The translations under genes were made by a program, and so were the position numbers. From positions 11,284,052-11,348,051 of the forward strand of contig NC_088776.1 of the NCBI RefSeq assembly GCF_954871325.1: a stretch of 64,000 nucleotides of DNA. Reading direction: 5' to 3'. Source of the stretch: Gordionus sp. m RMFG-2023 (lineage: Eukaryota > Nematomorpha > Gordioida > Chordodea > Parachordodidae). The notes beneath the pieces were generated by a model. The model searched no databases. It saw only the letters and a list, made by a program, of their open reading frames with translations, and was not told the origin of the DNA. Shown piece by piece: positions 60,500-64,000 of the stretch; position 1 is the stretch's first letter, and every line of letters starts with the position of its first letter.

Positions 60500-60740
60500 T
60501 CCAACAAAAAGAGGGGAATTGATTTTCTTAATTTTGAAATTTCTTTTTTTGGGCTTTAATACACGATATTTTTATATAAAAAATACTTTTAAAAACATAA
60601 TTTTTTAAAAAAAAATTTAAATAGGCGAAATTCTATGGTATATTTCGGAAATTTCAAAAATATGGTAGTTCGAATTTTTGAAAAATATTATGATAGTCTT
60701 ACTAGTTAGTCAATGTGGTAGACCTGTCAACCATGGTATT
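60500..60740. repeat. Dispersed repeat, copy 2 (partner at 30440-30760)
   Basis: GAGGGGAATTGATTTTCTTA..., GTTAGTCAATGTGGTAGACC and TGTCAACCATGG align with the other copy. No inverted ends are seen. Confidence 0.65.
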
Positions 60741-63267
60741 GGTAGGTGAAATATAGAAAAAAGAATTTCCTCATATTTTATTAATAAATTTTCATTTTTA
60801 AAATTTTAGCAATTGTTTTGTTGAAGATTTATTAATAATATCCTTTAAGCTCTAGAAATTTTGATGAGAAGAAATTGAGTTTCGAAAGAGGAAGACCTAC
60901 CAAACTTGACAAAATTTGAAAATAAAAAAGTAGAAATCAAAACTTGTATTCCTAATTTTTCTACCAATAAATATGAAAAATATGAGGGGTTTCACTGGAT
61001 AGCGAATTTAAAACATTTCATCCAAATTTCCCAAATCATTTGGTAAATTAAATAAACTTATTTCTAATTTTTTTTTAAAAAAATTTAAACATGCTAGAAA
61101 CCGAATTAAAGGTAATATTTTCGGACGATAAATTTAAAAGGAATATTTAAATTTTTAATATATATATACCGAATTTATGCAAAGTTAGAGTTTTGTTTTA
61201 TAATTATGCAAATGTATCCTAACTTTAGCTCCAAAAACCGTTCGTGTAGAGAGTAGATTTTGATCTGTTAAACAAATAATTGGTCTAGAAACTTGATGAA
61301 TCCAATTCGATTAATCAATCTATCATTGACTTCAATTGATTTTTTTTTTATTATAAAAATCTAACATTAACAATAACTTTCATAATTTACCAAAGACGAA
61401 TTCTGCTTAATCAATAAAAAAAATAATAAAATAATTGCTTTACTCGTAATAAACTTGACGCTTTAAACTATAATTGGGTAATGACTAAATGTCGGCTAAT
61501 TCGGCTCAATCTACAGGCACGTGTCGGAGATAATCCTTTAACATTAAGGCGTCTTAATTAATATTAGTTTCTTTCAAATTTGAGATGCTATATTTTTAAG
61601 AAAAACTACAAGGCCAAAATAATAGTTTTCGGCTAAAAACTCGGTTTAGCCGATTTTTTACTGCTAAAAATTGCTTAAACGGCTAAAAATATAGTAATAA
61701 TTACCCAACTATATTCGTGACTGTTTTTTACTAATCTGGCTATTATTTAGCTTATTCTTTGATATAGCAAAAGAAAAATTGTACCCCTTATTTTTAGAAA
61801 ATCAATAGTTTAAAACTATTAATAATTTGGTCAATTATATGCCGAAATACATAAAATTTATTTCAAATTTGTAAATTTCGACCATGATCGATGCAGAAAG
61901 AATGTCAATAATGGCCCAATTATTTTTAAAAAATTTCTAAAAATAAGTTTACCGTTAATAATGTTTAATAAGGACCTGTAACCCTTTATTAACAACTTAC
62001 TAAATAACGTTCAAACCTTAATTAAGAATACACATACAATTATTATTTTTTGATTTTTTTGCAATTGACCACCAAAGTCTGTATTTTGTGGGCAGCCTCG
62101 TTATTATACCTTGCCTGCTTGCTCTCATAGCCCTCTCCTGTTAACATCTCCCACTTTGATTTAGAAAGTTGTAGATAGTAATTTTATCTATATTTATATT
62201 ATTATCCTTAATAAATTTTCCGTTTATAAGTCACTTTTCTTTCTTTCTATAATAAAAATCTGGAATATTCCCTATATTTTTTTTTGTAAGGATTATTACA
62301 AATTTTAAAATTCATTTTTTTTGTTATACTTTTTAAATAATAATTTTAAAAATGTTCGCTTCAAAGAATCAAGAATCGATTTGATTAAATAATGATATAA
62401 ACATGTTAAAGAAATGTAAAACCAATCCAAATTTTAAACTAATAATTTATTAATCATTAAATCTATCAATTAAAATTTTTTTTTTTCATTTACCATAATT
62501 CAATCAATGATTTGGTTTTCCTTTTATTTTTCAAAGTTAAAAAACAAATTATTAATTTTATAAAAAATAATTAGAATATATAATATGTATATAATATTTA
62601 ATTATATATTTTAATAATTAAATATATGATAATTCAAATATGGCAAAACTATCTGTATATTTTAAAAGTATACATCAATAAAAATTCAAGTGTTAAATGA
62701 AAATGATTTTTTTAAAAATTTGCAAATCTAAAAAAGAGTCTTTATTTAAACGAGTGAGAAATTCGTCGATATATAATAAATATTTTGTTCAAATTTTGAG
62801 AATCAGGCCACCTGGCCACCTGAAAGACTAACTATTTCTGGTCGAAAAATGAGTTGAAGTTCAAAATTTTATTATTTTATAGATTTCATTGTTATTTTAA
62901 TTATAATATTAAAAAATAATGCTTTTTTTAAAAAAGAAATCGCTCTTCTAACAGAATCTTGTATAATAAATCACGACAATTTATGTAAAGCATTATTTTT
63001 CTGTTCTTCATATTTTATTTTTTTTAGAGCTATACTAATTTTTATTTTAGAATTGTATAGCTCGAATTAAGTCTTCTATGTTAACTATTAATTTTGTGGA
63101 TTCGTGTAAAATCTACACTACACAGACTTGAGTGGCTAAAAAATAGTGTCATATAAAATGAATTATACAAATCTAATTATTCGAGTTATACTTTTGTTAC
63201 TTGATGCTTGGTTGATGAATAATATTGTAACTAAGAAGATATTGTAGACATCATTAATTAACTTTAA
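60741..63267. other. AT-rich region, no genes seen
   Basis: TTCGGCTAAAAACTCGG and similar short palindromes occur near 61620-61690, otherwise nothing recognisable. Confidence 0.7.
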
Positions 63268-63291
63268 ATATATATATATATATATATATAT
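63268..63291. repeat. (TA)n microsatellite
   Basis: An uninterrupted TA run directly beside a hAT-like element. Confidence 0.95.
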
Positions 63292-63293
63292 AC

Positions 63294-63462
63294 CAGAGAC
63301 CTGTAGTCCTGACCCGACCCTAAGCCCGGCCTTTTAATTTTTTAAATACACCCGGGCCTAGAATTTTTCTTTGAAAAATAACCGAAAAATTAAAATCCGG
63401 GCTTGACCTGAAAAAATAAAACCCGGGCCAGACCGTCCAAATGGTGCCTCTGCAGATTTCTG
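63294..63462. mobile_element. Short hAT-like element, CAGAGACCTG family
   Basis: Left CAGAGACCTGTAGTCC, right CTCTGCAGATTTCTG. The flanks ATATATAC and ATGCATAC agree at 6 of 8 positions. Inside are CCCGGGCC and AAGCCCGGCC blocks. Confidence 0.82.
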
Positions 63463-64000
63463 ATGCATACACTTTTTTTAAAAATCTAACACTACCCCCT
63501 TATTTTATTTGAACTCAATCAAATAACATTTATAAAAAAAATCATATTAAAGCCAATTTTAAAATTGTCAAATTTAGCGTATACCTTTTTTTTTTTAGCT
63601 AACATCAGTCTTTGGTCCATATGCATATTCTTTCTTGTAAATAATTTTTCGGGATGATACGAGGCTATTTACCGACTAGTTGTTGGGCTAAATTCTTACA
63701 ATGAAATCTTCCAAATCAAAGTGTCGAACTGAAGCACACCATAATTAGCCGTTATAATCTTCCCAACCGTTATGATAATATTTTAATTTGTTTAAAGATA
63801 ACTTAGACCTAAGAAAACTGTTTTAATTTTAATATCTAGCTAAGATCGGGACTAGAATGAACTTACTTTTTATATAACGCTTTGATTATATGAGTTGGTC
63901 GTTGGTCTCGACTATTTAGCGGAAATTTTGATAATACAATCTTAATCGAAACCGATTTTCTAAAAGAGTTCCGAACCCGATTCATGTCCATATTACCCCG
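63463..64000. other. Window end, no gene seen
   Basis: AT-rich with no open frame or repeat I can support. Confidence 0.6.

Noticed and set aside
1-64000. CRISPR arrays, tRNA or rRNA genes, bacterial operons
   Set aside because: No spaced identical repeats, cloverleaf or rRNA-like sequence was seen; spliced genes and transposons show animal nuclear DNA.

Overview
This window looks like nuclear DNA of an animal. It is very AT-rich, genes are split by introns, introns and intergenic space are packed with decayed transposons, and the two recognisable host genes are metazoan-type families (TMCO4 and SUCLG2). The species cannot be fixed from the sequence. An AT-rich invertebrate is the likeliest source.

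Layout. 1-930 is low-complexity and tandem DNA (a polypyrimidine tract, then degenerate ~50-60 bp repeats). 4927-16639 (+) carries five exons of a TMCO4-like (DUF726) membrane protein; its short amino-terminal end was not found. Its introns hold a complete hAT-like element (6125-7084), hAT-like fragments, and a decayed antisense APE-type LINE (11.2-14.1 kb). About 1 kb beyond one LINE segment lies a nearly identical ~638 bp inverted copy of it (14421-15058). 18702-31461 (-) is a complete ten-exon gene for the GDP-forming succinyl-CoA ligase beta subunit (SUCLG2, 409 codons plus stop), convergent with TMCO4. All splice phases of the SUCLG2 model agree. Its first three introns are only 43-45 bp, the fourth and fifth are about 1.9 and 5.1 kb and full of mobile DNA.

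31.5-64 kb shows no convincing host gene. It is AT-rich DNA with hAT relics, miniature inverted-repeat elements and one nearly full-length retroelement with a reverse transcriptase (52.2-54.2 kb, minus). Five elements in the window (6125-7084, 24859-25829, 26766-27532, 41769-42245, 57589-58361) are bounded by terminal inverted repeats and perfect 8-bp direct repeats, the hAT signature. One of them contains a second element nested inside it. At least five stretches still read as the carboxy-terminal dimerisation region of hAT transposases, which suggests several autonomous hAT families once supplied the activity that moved the short elements.

The two host genes have no evident functional link: one is a mitochondrial TCA-cycle enzyme subunit, the other a predicted membrane-bound alpha/beta-hydrolase-like protein. 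The most notable points are the lost serine in the TMCO4 nucleophile-elbow motif, the inverted LINE duplication inside a host intron, the 1.7 kb foldback element inside a SUCLG2 intron, and the dense set of datable hAT insertions. All calls come from reading the sequence; no database search was run.
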